A stretch of DNA of 64,000 nt from Odontocerum albicorne (taxonomy: Eukaryota > Arthropoda > Insecta > Trichoptera > Odontoceridae): the NCBI GenBank assembly GCA_949825065.1, contig OX463849.1, positions 38,655,852 to 38,719,851 of the forward strand. The letters are read 5' to 3'. This document shows positions 1 through 10,600 of this stretch, piece by piece. A model generated the notes under the pieces. The model did no database searches. It had not been told where the DNA came from and saw nothing but the letters and a program-made list of their open reading frames with translations. Within the stretch, counting starts at the first letter, position 1, and the number at the start of each line of letters is the position of its first letter. Position numbers and translations under genes: made by a program.

Positions 1-60
1 ACACTTTGTTAACCAAATAAATACTTTGTTAACTAAATAAATACTTTGTTAACTAAATAA
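1..60. repeat. 20-bp tandem repeat cut by the window edge
   Basis: Three 20-bp units (actttgttaactaaataaat, with one variant base) run from the first base. The array probably continues to the left of the window. No coding content. Confidence 0.85.
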
Positions 61-369
61 TTAAGACATTGGTCAATATTTGAGGAGGCTTCAAACAATA
101 ATTTTTAAGTTCTTATTGCACGTATTCTTTTGTCGTTAAGATACAATTGTATCAATTTGAAAAGAGTTTTTATGTTCTTTTCAGTGATGAGAGATATTAT
201 TGACAAAAGTGATAAGTTGGTTGAAAATAGGTATTATCAGTTAGCCGGCTAGCGGGTCTACGATATATAAGCATAAAAATTAAACATGACGTAAGAAGGG
301 GAATATATTTTTAGTGATTGAAGTGTATCTTTTTGTAAATAAATACTTTTTCTTATCATATAAAATTCA

Positions 370-715
370 TGGGGTGACAATGTACAACGGAATAGGGAAC
401 GAATTAGGGATGAATGTGAACTTAAAGTTGAGTTGAAGGCCACTCTGGCATGATTTTGGCATGTGGAACAAATGAATGGAGAAAGACTAACAAAACCAAT
501 ATACAGCGCAAAAAATCAAAGAAAATATGGTTGGATCAAGATATTTTTAAACAAGGAAATTTAGAAAGGAAGAGAAATTGTAGGTGCTATTTGAGAAGTT
601 TTGAAAATTGTGGAAGAAGCGAAATGTATGTCGAGATAGAAATTTTTGACGCTCTGTCCTCTCAGTTTACCGAAACAGGTAAAAGGCGTGATGGTGTATG
701 TATCATATAAAAATA
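370..715 (+). pseudogene. LINE-a 3' end, reverse transcriptase C-terminal remnant
   Basis: Broken reading frames give MYNGIRNEL, then MNGERLTK, then WLDQ, RNCRCYLRSF and VEEAKCMSR, the order seen in all LINE-a copies here (compare 15025-15490 and 57645-58085). It ends in the family's 3' signature, a stretch like ctctgtcctctcagtttacc followed by gcgtgatggt. This is the region downstream of the RT domain of a non-LTR retrotransposon. It is 5'-truncated, frameshifted and dead. The LINE clade cannot be fixed from this fragment. Confidence 0.7.
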
Positions 716-774
716 ATAACGAATAAATAAAGAATCAAAAGAAAAATCACAAAAAATATGAGTTTTTTTAATTT

Positions 775-1700
775 TTGTACATTTAGTCAATATTCGGCCC
801 ATATATGGGACTCTATTTAGTTAAATAAACGTCATTATATGACATTTTTGTATATTTAGTCAATATTCGGCCCATATATGGGACTCCATTTAGTTAGAGA
901 AACGTCATTATATTATATTTTTGTATATTTAGTCAATATTCGGCCCATATATGGGACTCCATTTAGTTAAAGAAACGTCATTATATTATATTTTTGTATA
1001 TTTAGTCAATATTCGGCCCAGTTAAAGAAACGTCATTATATATTTTTGTATATTTAGTCAATATTCGGCCCATATATGGGACTCCATTTAGTTAAAGAAA
1101 CGTCATTATATGATATTTTTGTATATTTAGTCAATATTCGGCCAATATATGGAACTCCATTTAGTTAAAGAAACGTCATTATATTATATTTTTGTATATT
1201 TAGTCAATATTCAGCCCATATATAGGACTCCATTTAGTTAAAGAAACCTCATTATATTATATTTTTGTATATTTAGTCAATATTCGGCCCATATATGGGA
1301 CTCCATTTAGTTAAAGAAACGTCATTATATTATATTTTTGTATATTTAGTCAATATTCGGCCCATATATGGGACTCCGTTTAGTTGAAGAAACGTCATTT
1401 TATGATATTTTTTGTATATTTAGTCAATATTCAGTCCATATATAGGAATCCATTTAGTTAAAGAAACGTCATTATATTATATTTTTGTATATTTAGTCAA
1501 TATTCGGCCCATATATGGGACTCCATTTAGTTAAAGAAACGTCATTATATGATATTTTTGTATATTTAGTCAATATTCGACCCAAATATGGGACTCCATT
1601 TAGTTAAAGAAACGTCATTATATTATATTTCTGTATATTTAGTCAATATTCAGCCCATATATCGGACTCGATTTAGTTAAAGAAACGTCATTATATGATC
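775..1700. repeat. 73-bp satellite array, about 13 units
   Basis: The marker tttagtcaatattcggccc recurs at a 73-bp step (for example at 851, 924 and 997). Each unit holds a short palindrome, cccatatatggg, and ends in agaaacgtcattatat. The unit near 1014-1045 has lost about 25 bp including the palindrome. Units near 1210, 1430 and 1650 carry shared variants (cagcccatatat), which suggests duplication of blocks of units. No coding potential. Confidence 0.9.
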
Positions 1701-2300
1701 TTCAGATCCAATAAGTTGGTGAAAACAAAAACCCATTTTTAAATATTACTTAAGTTTTACAGATTTTGGTAATTATGTGAGATTTTCTAAATCTGATCAA
1801 ATTAAACGACTGATCCATTTAAATAGTGAATGTACACCCAAACCGGCACCCACTGTACGAAGGTATCGTACTTTGAGTGCACAACATTCCAGGCAGGTCA
1901 CAGAGGTGGGTTAGGTCACTTGGCAGTTGGTACGATTAGTACTGACAAGCAAGGAATACATTTTACTTAGTGATAAACTATTATCAGTTTGGGCCGAATT
2001 GAATTACTTCTGAGTTTTTATACTTATCGAGGACTACACATAGAAACGATATTCTATTAAATCAAACACAAAAAATGTAAAGGTGTGCCTTGGACAAATA
2101 TTGCAAGTATACTGCAAATACAACTAATCTCGTCATTTAAAAAATATTTTTTAAGGATATATAAATACATTACGAGTACTGCAATATACGTGTACTAATT
2201 ATTTCATTATTTTTGTTCCTGAAATTCAAATTCAACAATTGATTAAAACCCACCAGTTCTTATTTATCTCCCTCCCAAAGGTGGTAAATATAATTCTGAA
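1701..2300. other. No gene recognised
   Basis: AT-rich single-copy-looking sequence. The only notable item is a TACGAGTA octamer at 2171-2178 (see findings). Confidence 0.4.
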
Positions 2301-2443
2301 AATAACTAGTGAATACACGTCAAAATAACTAGTGTATAAACGTCAAAATAACTAGTGTATAAACGTCAAAATAACTAGTGTATAAACGTCAAAATAACTA
2401 GTGTATAAACGTCAAAATAACTAGTGTATAAACGTCAAAATAA
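2301..2443. repeat. 23-bp tandem repeat, six units
   Basis: Units of aataactagtgtataaacg plus tca start at 2301, 2324, 2347, 2370, 2393 and 2416. The first unit differs (gaatacacg); the rest are almost identical, so the array is young. There are no spacers, so it is not a CRISPR array. Confidence 0.9.
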
Positions 2444-2804
2444 AACAAATTGAACTAAATAAAATCTGCATATCAAGTTTAAATATTTACATATATTTTA
2501 TCTTTTTATTATTCAAAATAAATGAAATATTGAGATTTCTGCGCAATTGGAAGATTTATTAACACACTTGACTGTTTTTTTATTTATGCAAATTTAAATG
2601 ATAAAAACTTCTTCCAGTTAACAAGGCAATCCAAAACGATTTGTTCAGATAAAGAAAAAACAATCTATTGTCTTGAGAGATTCACACATAATTGTGAGCA
2701 TAGCTTAATTTTGAAATGTAAAAACTATAAGTAATTTTGAGGTATTCAATCAACTATATTCTCAACTTTTTTACTGTGTTGTATAAAATTGTATCGTGTA
2801 ACAG

Positions 2805-2990
2805 ATTATACTGTACATATTTTCGTTGTGTACAATACAAACTGGGGGAGGTTTAAGCCGTGTGGCAATCTCTTCTAACCGACCAGAAATAAGCCTTGTT
2901 TAAACAAGCATTAAGTGAAAAACGGATTAGAATTCTTTAAAAAATATCTAGGTACCCATGGGAACCGCACCGAGAACCAACAAATGGAGG
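2805..2990 (-). mobile_element. SINE-2 copy, degenerate
   Basis: On the minus strand it reads from a tRNA-like head (degenerate here, caacctccatttg) to the tail with ggttagaagagattgccaca and a terminus like gtttgtattgtacacaac. The same layout is seen at 30571-30782. It is old, and the tRNA-like B box has decayed. Confidence 0.55.
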
Positions 2991-3089
2991 TTGCCTTATT
3001 TTTTTTAGATTTCGCAAGTGTGTTGTAGCATTGCCTATTTTCTATTTTCTTCAATAAATCTCTACTTAACCTCTATTACCACACCTAAA

Positions 3090-3240
3090 ACCGAATGTGT
3101 TACTATCACATATTGTAAAATCTACAAAAGTTTTTTTTTGTAGTTTGTCTTCCTTTGGTAAGTTTTCTGCGGTTTTCTTACCAAACATGTCTTATTAACA
3201 TATGTCGATACGGGGAAATACATAATCTAATAGCAGCCGA
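3090..3240 (+). repeat. Rep-C dispersed repeat
   Basis: About 150 bp shared with 31170-31305, 39515-39622 (minus) and 52890-53010. The common parts are gaatgtgttactatca, then tttggtaagttttctgcgg with ttttcttaccaaa, which form a small hairpin, then a cgatacgggg/gatgcgg block and a cagccg block. The element class is unknown; it could be a short SINE or the end of a larger element. No coding content. Confidence 0.65.
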
Positions 3241-3324
3241 CATAACGTTCCTATTCTTACTAACAATTTATATATTATATTTATTTTGTTATCTTTCTAA
3301 TCTGTCAATAATAGTTGGTTTCAA

Positions 3325-3430
3325 TCGCGAGTTAGAGCGCCCATGAGGAGAGTTTGTTCTCTAATGGCGCACAAACTCTCCTCATGGGCGAGTTTGTGCG
3401 CCATTTAAGTTGCCCTTTTATTATTATGTA
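3325..3430 (+). mobile_element. LINE-c 3' untranslated end with internal palindromes
   Basis: gagttagagcgccc, gaggagagttt and tctctaa...ggcgc, then aagttgcccttttattatta, match the 3' end of LINE-c at 57160-57235 and 54445-54540 (minus). This copy has an extra segment of about 35 bp that forms two overlapping perfect hairpins: arms 3339-3357 with 3371-3389 (19 bp), and 3367-3379 with 3390-3402 (13 bp). Confidence 0.65.
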
Positions 3431-3434
3431 ATCA

Positions 3435-4130
3435 TTATTAGCGCCCTTTATAAAAAAATCAAAATAACTTTAAACAACTCCAATCTCACCATTAATAGTG
3501 AGAAGCCTTCTGTTGTCATAAATACGGTAAATGATAAATTGTATATGATGTGGGATTTATACCTTCGAAATAGCAAAACAATAATTCATCAATAACGGAA
3601 GTGTCATCCGTTACGAAAGGTGTTGAGCATCGTATCCATCCTTAACGTTTAATTAAGGATTCACCTCCTTGGACGTTTACTGTCACGATATTGTTAAATC
3701 AAACACGTGTATTAAAAATTTAAATCACTTCCTATTTCACAACAATATGACGACAGACTATAAAACTATATGATTCATTTGAAATTCATTGCCGACTGCT
3801 CGAAGGAAGTGTTTATTGAATATGACGAAATAATAAAAGAAACGCGAAGACACGTCTCAATTTCTCTCAGTTACTTGCCGTTTGCATGACAGTGTACAGG
3901 CTACTTCACATTGTCCAGAGTTACTATTACCATAGATTTTCTTGGGAAGTTAGTAGCAGTGGTTTCTCCTTGCCTTCTGCACGGCAGCAGTAGTCTTCTG
4001 ATGCTGTACCAATCAAGTATAAGACTTATTTATCATTTTTGGAAAGTTTCCTCATCCACTTTTGTCTTCAGATGAATACCCTGGTATTAATATTTATGGA
4101 TCAAATAAATGACACCTAAGTGAACTCTAC
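3435..4130. other. No gene recognised
   Basis: Moderately AT-rich. The part at 3850-4060 is less AT-rich (tctccttgccttctgcacgg) and may be an old element scrap, but I cannot assign it. Confidence 0.35.
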
Positions 4131-4132
4131 AT

Positions 4133-5090
4133 ACGAGGTATATCCAGAAAGTAAGTGTACTGAATTTTTGTAGGTTACAATTTTTTTATTTAAACAAAAA
4201 AATTACGTGGTTACCGTAGTACATATGTAAGCTATTTTTCGACATAGTCGCCATTCCTCTCAATGCAGATGGTGAAGCGGGGTATCAACTTTTTGATGCC
4301 TTCCTCGAAGTAGTTTCCCGCCAACCCCTCCGTCCACTTCTCCACCTCCTCCTTTACCTCCACGTCGGTTGAAAACCTTTTACCACCCATGTGCAGCTTC
4401 AGGGAGGTAAAGAGATAGTAATCTGAAGGTGCTATATCAGGGGAATGCGCGGGATGGTTCAGGACATCCTATTTAAACGAGGCGAGCAGTTCCTTCGTGG
4501 CGTTGGCCGTGTGTGGTCTGGCATTGTCGTGCAGCAGGCAGACTCCCTTTGTCAGCATGCCTCTCCTCTTGTTCTGAATCGCCCTCCGCAATTTTTTTAG
4601 GGTCTCACAGTATCTTGCAGAGTTGATGGTCTCCCCTTGAGGCATATATTCAATTAAAATTATGCCTTGACAGTCCCAAAACACGGATGCCATGATTTTC
4701 TTGGCTGAAATTGTGGTTTTGAACTTTTTGGCGGAGGGTGAAGAGGTGTGACGCCACTGTTGAGACTGCCTTTTGGTTTCAGGCGTGTAGTGTGCAGCCC
4801 AAGTTTCATCTCCAGTAACGATGGAGCGGAGAAATTCATCTCCATGGAGTTTGCAGCGCCTCAAAAACTCTTGCCCGGCATTATTTATTTCACACTTGGC
4901 GGGAGATTGGATTAACATTTTTCCCAAAACGTGTTGTCGCGTCGACACTTCTCAACATACTGACCTCGAACCGGTCTCGTTGCGGAGGGGAAGGGTCAGG
5001 CTACATGGAAGTGTAGCCAACATGTCGAAAATAAAATCCATCCGGTCGTGAGAGCCTCAGTACACTTACTTTCTGGATACGCTTAGTATA
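4133..5090 (-). mobile_element. Mariner-family element, shortened, with TIRs
   Basis: Left end cgaggtatatccagaaagta and right end, read on the minus strand, taagcgtatccagaaagtaa share the core tatccagaaagtaagtgtactga (written here across the two ends). TA lies at both borders. The element is about 955 bp; mariners are usually about 1.3 kb, and the missing part corresponds to the N-terminal DNA-binding half. Its terminal CGAG next to TA is relevant to the excision-scar finding. Confidence 0.85.
4232..5023 (-). pseudogene. Mariner transposase, truncated, DD34D catalytic core
   Basis: Cut-and-paste transposase of the IS630-Tc1-mariner superfamily. The minus-strand frame starts at an ATG at 5023, meets a TGA after 23 codons, then reads through the catalytic core: VTGDETW (first Asp), LLHDNARPHTA (second Asp), SPDIAPSDYYLF (third Asp) and the C-terminal RNGDYVEK. 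The second and third Asp are 34 residues apart, the mariner signature. One TAG interrupts the frame 18 residues after the second Asp, at 4467-4469. The N-terminal helix-turn-helix region is missing, so the frame is about 264 codons against the usual 340. It cannot make a working enzyme. Confidence 0.9.
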
Positions 5091-5094
5091 TCAG

Positions 5095-6300
5095 TTACAA
5101 TTATAAAACAAGAGAAACCGTTTTGATATCTAACAAAAAAAATCAGGATTCATGTATCTTTCAAACACGAGAATTATAAAATAAAATGTAACTTAAAAAA
5201 TAAAATCTCTCTGGGAGAAAATTAGAGTACAAAATCCAAATAAAAATACTAAGAAAATATCAAATGAAAACACTTCAGATAAAATGGAATAACCAGTCAA
5301 GATCTAAGATTGTGGAGATACCAGAGAAGGACTTGCCTGAACACAAAAGCTTCTGAATTAAAGAAATTAACACTAAACCAGAGAGACTTGCCATTCTCAC
5401 GATTGATGAACGATTGATTACATATGACGTGCAAGTGTCGTCAGTAAATCGTTAATGATATATTTGAATCGTAAAAAAATTCGCGTGTTTCTAGTAGGGG
5501 TGTCGAAACCAATTTGACCTAATATATCGGAGAGGTAAATAGAAACATTACATCGAATATAATCCTTTTTTCAGACAGTTTAAGAAAGCAGGTGTAATTT
5601 AATAAGATATCGTATTCAAGTGTGTCCAAGACAAGAATTGATGTCTCAGAAATTTATTCTGGATTCTATCAATTGTGTTACAATATTCACAATGATGAGA
5701 GATTTACTTAACAATGTACGAGTATATTTGCTTTGAAGATATTGATACTTAAATTATCAAGTTAATGAAAAAAGAGAAATATAAGTTATCTGTGTGATCA
5801 ACAAGAAGACAAAGTAACAGCTTACAGCCTTTCGAGTGGTAAATTACCACCATGAGCTTAAAAATCACTGAAGTTGGCCACGGTCGGTAAGCATATCCAT
5901 CACACCATGTACCGAGTAAAACGAATTCCGCCACATTCATTACGGCTGACATTTTGTATAAATTGTTTCGTCCGCATCAACTTTAACGTGACTGGGTGAT
6001 GCAAAACGACTGCATTACTATATATAAGTAATTAAAATAATTAACACGGCGATAAACAGCGAAAATAAAACAAAAAAATTGCCTACTGTGCGAGATACAA
6101 TATTTGTAAGAAAGGAAAAACATTGAAATTGAAACGCGTCGATTTCCTAGCATTTCATTTGAATTATTAAAATTAAACTCGCCTATTCAAGGATGTGCTT
6201 TTCAGCTTGCCCACCCTCAAATTGTGTAATATTTCGCTTAGTAATTAACGTATTTTCAGTGCGTGTGTACTCGAAATGTGCGAATGACACTAAATGTATT
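5095..6300. other. No gene recognised
   Basis: AT-rich. It contains one TACGAGTA octamer at 5717-5724. Short open frames (for example the minus frame at 5749-5952) show no domain or repeat match that I can recognise. Confidence 0.35.
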
Positions 6301-6303
6301 TTC

Positions 6304-7254
6304 CAGGGCTGTGGAGTCAGATGAAAATTTACCGACTCCGACTCCGGCTCCGGCTTTATTTTATACTCCGACTCCGACTCCAACTCTTGACTCTGACTTC
6401 AATTTTTATTTTATTTTATAATTTACTGCGTCTACCTAATGTATTTATATTGACTTATTAATAATGGATACAGGTATAAATAAACAATTAATTATATTCG
6501 TACACAAATGAAACAATTTAATAAAAATATATATAAACAATACGCATTAAGCAATATCTTCACACAAAAATAATATTAAAAATATATATTAATATTTAAA
6601 AAAAGAATTAAATAAAACTTTTAAAATAATTAGAAAAACAACACAGGTAGGTATTAAAAAAATAAGAAAACACTTTAAAATAAAAAGGTTGCTTCATTTG
6701 TTTTCATACGTTAACTAAATCTTATTTATATTGTTTATTATTTTTTTATTCAATATTGAATAGAACACAAGATAAGATTTTTGAAAGTAAATATACTTTA
6801 TATAAATCTTATTTCCTATTCGTGGTCTAAATGGAATTAGATCTCAAAAAAAGAATTGCTTCTATTAAGTCAGGATTTATGGAAGCTCTTAAATCTGATT
6901 TAATAATTTTAAGCGCGGAAAATAACCGACACATGGTCTTATATTATTTATTTTCCTAGAAAATAAATAAAAACCCTAGGAATCTGTGCAGGAATTTACT
7001 ATTTGTACGGCTGCAATAAACTGAACGTAATCCCCTTTTGGGGTTTATTGCGATTATAAAAGTCTGCATAGTATCAGGCATGAAACGATGAGAGGTTAAC
7101 TGGTTAACACATACCGAAATGTTATTCATTAAAGAAAATGTTAAAATAATCAAACGGAGTCGGAGTCGGTCGATTTTTTCCGACTCCGACTCCGACGCCA
7201 CCTAAAATGTTCCGACTCCACGACTCCGGCTCCGACTCCGACTCCACAGCCCTG
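6304..7254. mobile_element. Non-autonomous hAT element, copy 1 (951 bp)
   Basis: Ends are cagggctgtggagtc and its inverse gactccacagccctg. The flanks are an exact 8-bp duplication, gtattttc, at 6296-6303 and 7255-7262; 8-bp target duplications are typical of hAT transposons. Inside each end is an array of the hexamer GAGTCG and variants (GAGCCG), likely transposase-binding repeats. The interior is AT-rich with no transposase frame. A second copy in the opposite orientation is at 58097-58875. The short Ser/Glu-rich open frames at both ends are only translations of the hexamer. Confidence 0.93.
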
Positions 7255-7264
7255 GTATTTTCAT

Positions 7265-7865
7265 TAATTTTGTAAAAAAAGCACAAAAAAATGTAGAATT
7301 TAAAAAATAAACGATCTAATTTAATATTCCAAATATCTAATCTAACCTACCTTCCAATTGTCGACTTGTTTTACTTCAATAGCGTGCGTTTAAAAAATTG
7401 GAATCCTTTACATTACGTAGTAGCTTTGCATATTTATGTTTTGTTTCATTTTCGCTTCACGGTCAGAGAATGTTTTTTTTTTCATTTTCAGCATCACGGA
7501 ATTAGGCAAATTATATTAAAGACAATTGTTAATAGATATAATACTTCCTTAATATTTTATTAACCTATTCATACATAAGAAAGCACTGTATTAAAATAAA
7601 ATTAGCTTTTTCTTTAGATAGTGTACGAACAGTGAAATTTGAATTGTATTTCTGTAAAAAGTCAAACTTATGTAATTTTTCGAGTAATTGCAAAATTATG
7701 TGTTACTTCATAATTTTCACCACCCGATATATCCGGTAGTTGTACGGTAACTACTCCAATTAAACAAAAAAAAAACTAATTTATTCACGCAGTAAAACAT
7801 TTTAAATGATGCGTCACTGTTTAAAACAGTGTCTTTTCACTCATCATCATCACGCAATGACCCTA
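7265..7865. other. No gene recognised
   Basis: AT-rich sequence with homopolymer runs and no support for a gene. Confidence 0.35.
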
Positions 7866-7869
7866 TTGT

Positions 7870-8520
7870 GCTTGACAAAGAGAATAGACATCTACTTCAT
7901 TCTATCTCGACACGCATTTTTTGCTGCTACTTCTTCATGCATACTTTTCTATTATAAAGGCATTTTTCAAAGGTTATCGAAATTTTATTCACTTGTTCGT
8001 TTCACGTTTTTCTAGGTTTACTGCAACTTCTAGTACCTTCTTTACTACTCGTATAGATCGTTATTGCAAATATTTTATCATTCATTATTTTTACGTTCCC
8101 AAACAACCTCAATGTTCCTTTCTTCGTCTTAAGCACTGCATCTTCTATCAATCGGCATTCTTTCTTAATGTTCTCATTTCTTATTCTGTCATACATTGTT
8201 TTCCATACATTCTACGCAATGTTTTCATTTCTAACGCATTTATCTTACTTTCATCATTTTTTTGTCACGTCCAAGATTCTCCAGCATATCCAAATGTTGG
8301 AATCAATATTACATTATGAGCAGCCAGCATTGTTTCTTTTGAACTGTAAATACATTGTATTATATAAACCACCATTCACTCTATTACTTGCTGCTACTCT
8401 TCTTTTAATATCGCACTTCACGCGGCCATCTGATGTCAACATTCTACTAAGATACAAAATTTCCTTAACTTGCTTTTTAACTGAATACAAAATATTTTTG
8501 TGTCCGCTTTGATAAAATAT
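7870..8520 (-). pseudogene. LINE-a fragment (RT C-terminal part)
   Basis: The minus-strand frame contains MYDRIRNE, LIEDAVLKTKKGTLRLFGNVK and MNDKIF, aligning with ITMYDRI and EEDVLxKVKKNTLRWFGHVERM of other LINE-a copies. Upstream parts (minus, toward 8520) resemble the segment at 51960-52610. It carries several frameshifts. A TACTCGTA octamer at 8046-8053 interrupts it. Confidence 0.6.
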
Positions 8521-8574
8521 TAAAAAGAAATTTCTTGAACTAATATCTAATAATAATTAAAATTAATTACATTA

Positions 8575-8655
8575 TCAAAATAATAACAAGTCGTATAGAT
8601 TCCTCCATAAATAAATTACAAGTCGTATAGATTTCTCCATAAATAAATAAATGTA
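8575..8655. repeat. Direct duplication of about 37 bp
   Basis: Two adjacent copies of acaagtcgtatagatt(c/t)c followed by tccataaataaa. A recent local duplication, with no coding content. Confidence 0.75.
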
Positions 8656-8864
8656 TACTTTTGATATATTCTTAGTATATTTTCCAGCAAGTGTTTGACA
8701 ACACAAGATGAAATTATCTCTCTTCCGTCAAAGAAAAGTTAAATTTTGTTTATCAAATATGTCAAAATTATCCAGTGACTCAAAAAAAAAACCGCAAACA
8801 AATTGGATTTCGATGATAATCTGACAGCTAATCCGATTCAAATTCCATAAAGAATTCAAATATA

Positions 8865-9790
8865 CGAGGGTCATCTAGAAAGTAAGGTTACAACATTTAC
8901 GTAGGATCGAAAAATGCTTGTATATAATTGAAATTCACAGGATACTTCACAAATATATTAAACTATTTTTCAACGTAATCGCCGTCGAGATCGATACATT
9001 TCTGTAGTCGGGGCACCAGCTTTTGTATGCCAGTGTCATAGACCTCCGCCGCCAGCTCATTCAGCCACTTCTTCACAGCTTCCTCGACCTCCTGATCGTC
9101 GGAAAATTGTTGGTGTGTAGTGACACACCCACGTCTCATCCACCGTCCCGATAGAGTCCAGAAAGGCTTCTCCCTCCTGTGCAAAACGATCCAAAAATTC
9201 ACGTGCGGCGGTCACGTGATTTTGACGGTGCTCCGGTGTGAGCATTCTGGGCACCCATCTCGCACACAACTTCTTGTAATCAAGTTTTTCCGACACAATA
9301 TCACCAAGGAGACTTCGAGAAATGTCAGGAAATTCTTCGTGAAGGTCGTCAAGCGTCACACGGCGGTTATTTCGAACGTGTTCTTCAATTTTTTGCACAA
9401 GTTCGTCAGAAATCACTGCCTTGCCTCGTCTTGAGTATCAGTACGACCTTCTCTGAACAACCTAACCCAGTTCGTGACATGTTATCGACTCATCACATAA
9501 CTACCATAAACTTCCACGAGCTTCCGATGGATATTCGCGGCAGTATTGTTCTGCAAAGTCAAAAAACGGATGACCGCGCGGATCTCGCACGGACGGTAGG
9601 TGGCGGGAGCGCGCGACGACCTCTCCATCGGAAGAATTTACTGTGACTGAACAAAATAGCCGACAAACATGCGAGACCAAACAAACTGACCATTAGGATC
9701 CCCCCTACACGCCAGGTGCACCAACTTCGAAACAAAACATTTCCCCCGGCCTCAGGAGCCCTTGTAACTTTACTTTCTAGATGACCCTCG
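8865..9790 (-). mobile_element. Mariner-family element with internal deletion
   Basis: Left TIR cgagggtcatctagaaagta and right TIR, its inverse, are nearly perfect over about 27 bp. They are flanked by TATA on both sides, consistent with a TA target. The element is 926 bp, about 400 bp short of a full mariner. The transposase is on the minus strand and has lost the middle of its catalytic domain. The TIR begins CGAG directly after TA. Confidence 0.9.
8963..9628 (-). pseudogene. Mariner transposase, deletion derivative
   Basis: Start is the ATG at 9628 (MERSSRAP...). The N-terminal half is recognisable: EIRAVIRFLTLQNNTAA, then a stop codon near 9490, HVTNWVRLFREGRTDTQDEA, a frameshift, ISDELVQKIEEHV (second helix-turn-helix region), WVPRML and TVDETWVCHYTP with the first catalytic Asp. 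At about 9110 the sequence jumps, with a change of frame, to FSDDQEVEEAVKKWL and the C-terminal DLDGDYVEK. The segment holding the second and third catalytic Asp is gone. At least three lesions are present: a nonsense codon, a frameshift and the deletion. Dead, but its TIRs could still have been mobilised in trans. Confidence 0.9.
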
Positions 9791-9892
9791 TATATGCAAA
9801 ATTTGTTCAATTTATAGTATTTTTCTTATACTTGGTTATATTTTGGAAAGAAACGAATTAACTTCATTTATGATAATTAATATTATTACACT

Positions 9893-10092
9893 TTCATTGT
9901 ATACATTACAACTTGGAGGATTTATTGCCATGTGACAATCCTTTACAACGAACAAGATCGATGTTAAAGAGGCCTTAGGTGTAAATCAGACTGGAAAACT
10001 TTAAAAAAAAATGGTACTTAAGTGAATCGGACCTGCAGCCCTCAGGTTTGCTGATAGGCGTCTCATCAACTACGCCACGGAGATTGTTAGCA
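9893..10092 (-). mobile_element. SINE-2 copy
   Basis: Read on the minus strand: tRNA-like head ctccgtggcgtagttgatga, a region matching the B box (degenerate), an A-rich joint, the body with cctctttaacatcgatcttg, and the tail ending gttgtaatgtatacaatg. It is close in plan to 30571-30782 and 14331-14503. Confidence 0.75.
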
Positions 10093-10139
10093 AATTGATA
10101 TGCATATATCACGTTTATATCTAAATTCCGTTAGTTAAG

Positions 10140-10600
10140 TCTCAAATAATGAATATTTATCATTCGTCTGATATCTTAAGTCTACTTAATACAGATTTCA
10201 GACTCTTTTCTTTGATCGGTTTGATTTAATGATATCCCAATATCATAGGCATACTTTGATGTGGTTTTTAGTCACCACATATGATATATGCTTGAAGATT
10301 TTCACGGCTATTTTCACACTTGTTTAATAAATCAGATTTATTACCATTAGCTTCGATGATGACCGACGTTTCGAAGGCGTTGCAGCCTTCATTCTCAAGT
10401 CGGTAATATTTTTTTGGCATCGCCCAAGTGTGAAAATAGTCGTAAAACTCTTCAAGCATACACGAGTATGTGGTGATTAAAAACTACATGACAGTATGCC
10501 CAGGGTATCGTAATATCTAAACAATAATAGAAATGAGGCTGAAAGCTGTATGACGTGGACTTAAAATAATATCAGTCAAATGATAAATAATAGTGCATAG
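10140..10600. mobile_element. FB-G foldback element with arms of about 200 bp
   Basis: The left arm (tatttatcattcgtctgata ... atgcttgaagattttcacgg) is the inverse, imperfectly, of the right arm (cttcaagcatacacgagtat ... gtcaaatgataaataat). The loop of about 100 bp contains gacgtttcgaaggcgttgca. Single-arm relatives lie at 10998-11310, 32030-32130 and 62490-62640. The phrase gacgtttcgaaggcgtt resembles parts of Penelope-like retroelements, but there is no coding sequence to confirm this. Confidence 0.6.

Noticed and set aside
2301..2443. CRISPR array
   Set aside because: Units are contiguous without unique spacers, in a eukaryotic context.
6183..7201. Two Ser/Glu-rich open frames at the ends of hAT copy 1
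   Set aside because: They translate the GAGTCG hexamer arrays in the element's ends and have no domain; the interior is AT-rich non-coding.
8168..8512. Hydrophobic plus-strand frames at 7921-8512
   Set aside because: They are the antisense of a LINE-a fragment on the minus strand.
10270..10290. Scar-like TACTCGTG in FB-G copies (10460 region, 11175) as further excision scars
   Set aside because: Compared with the left arm of 10140-10600 there is no simple 6-bp gain, so the scar interpretation is not supported there.
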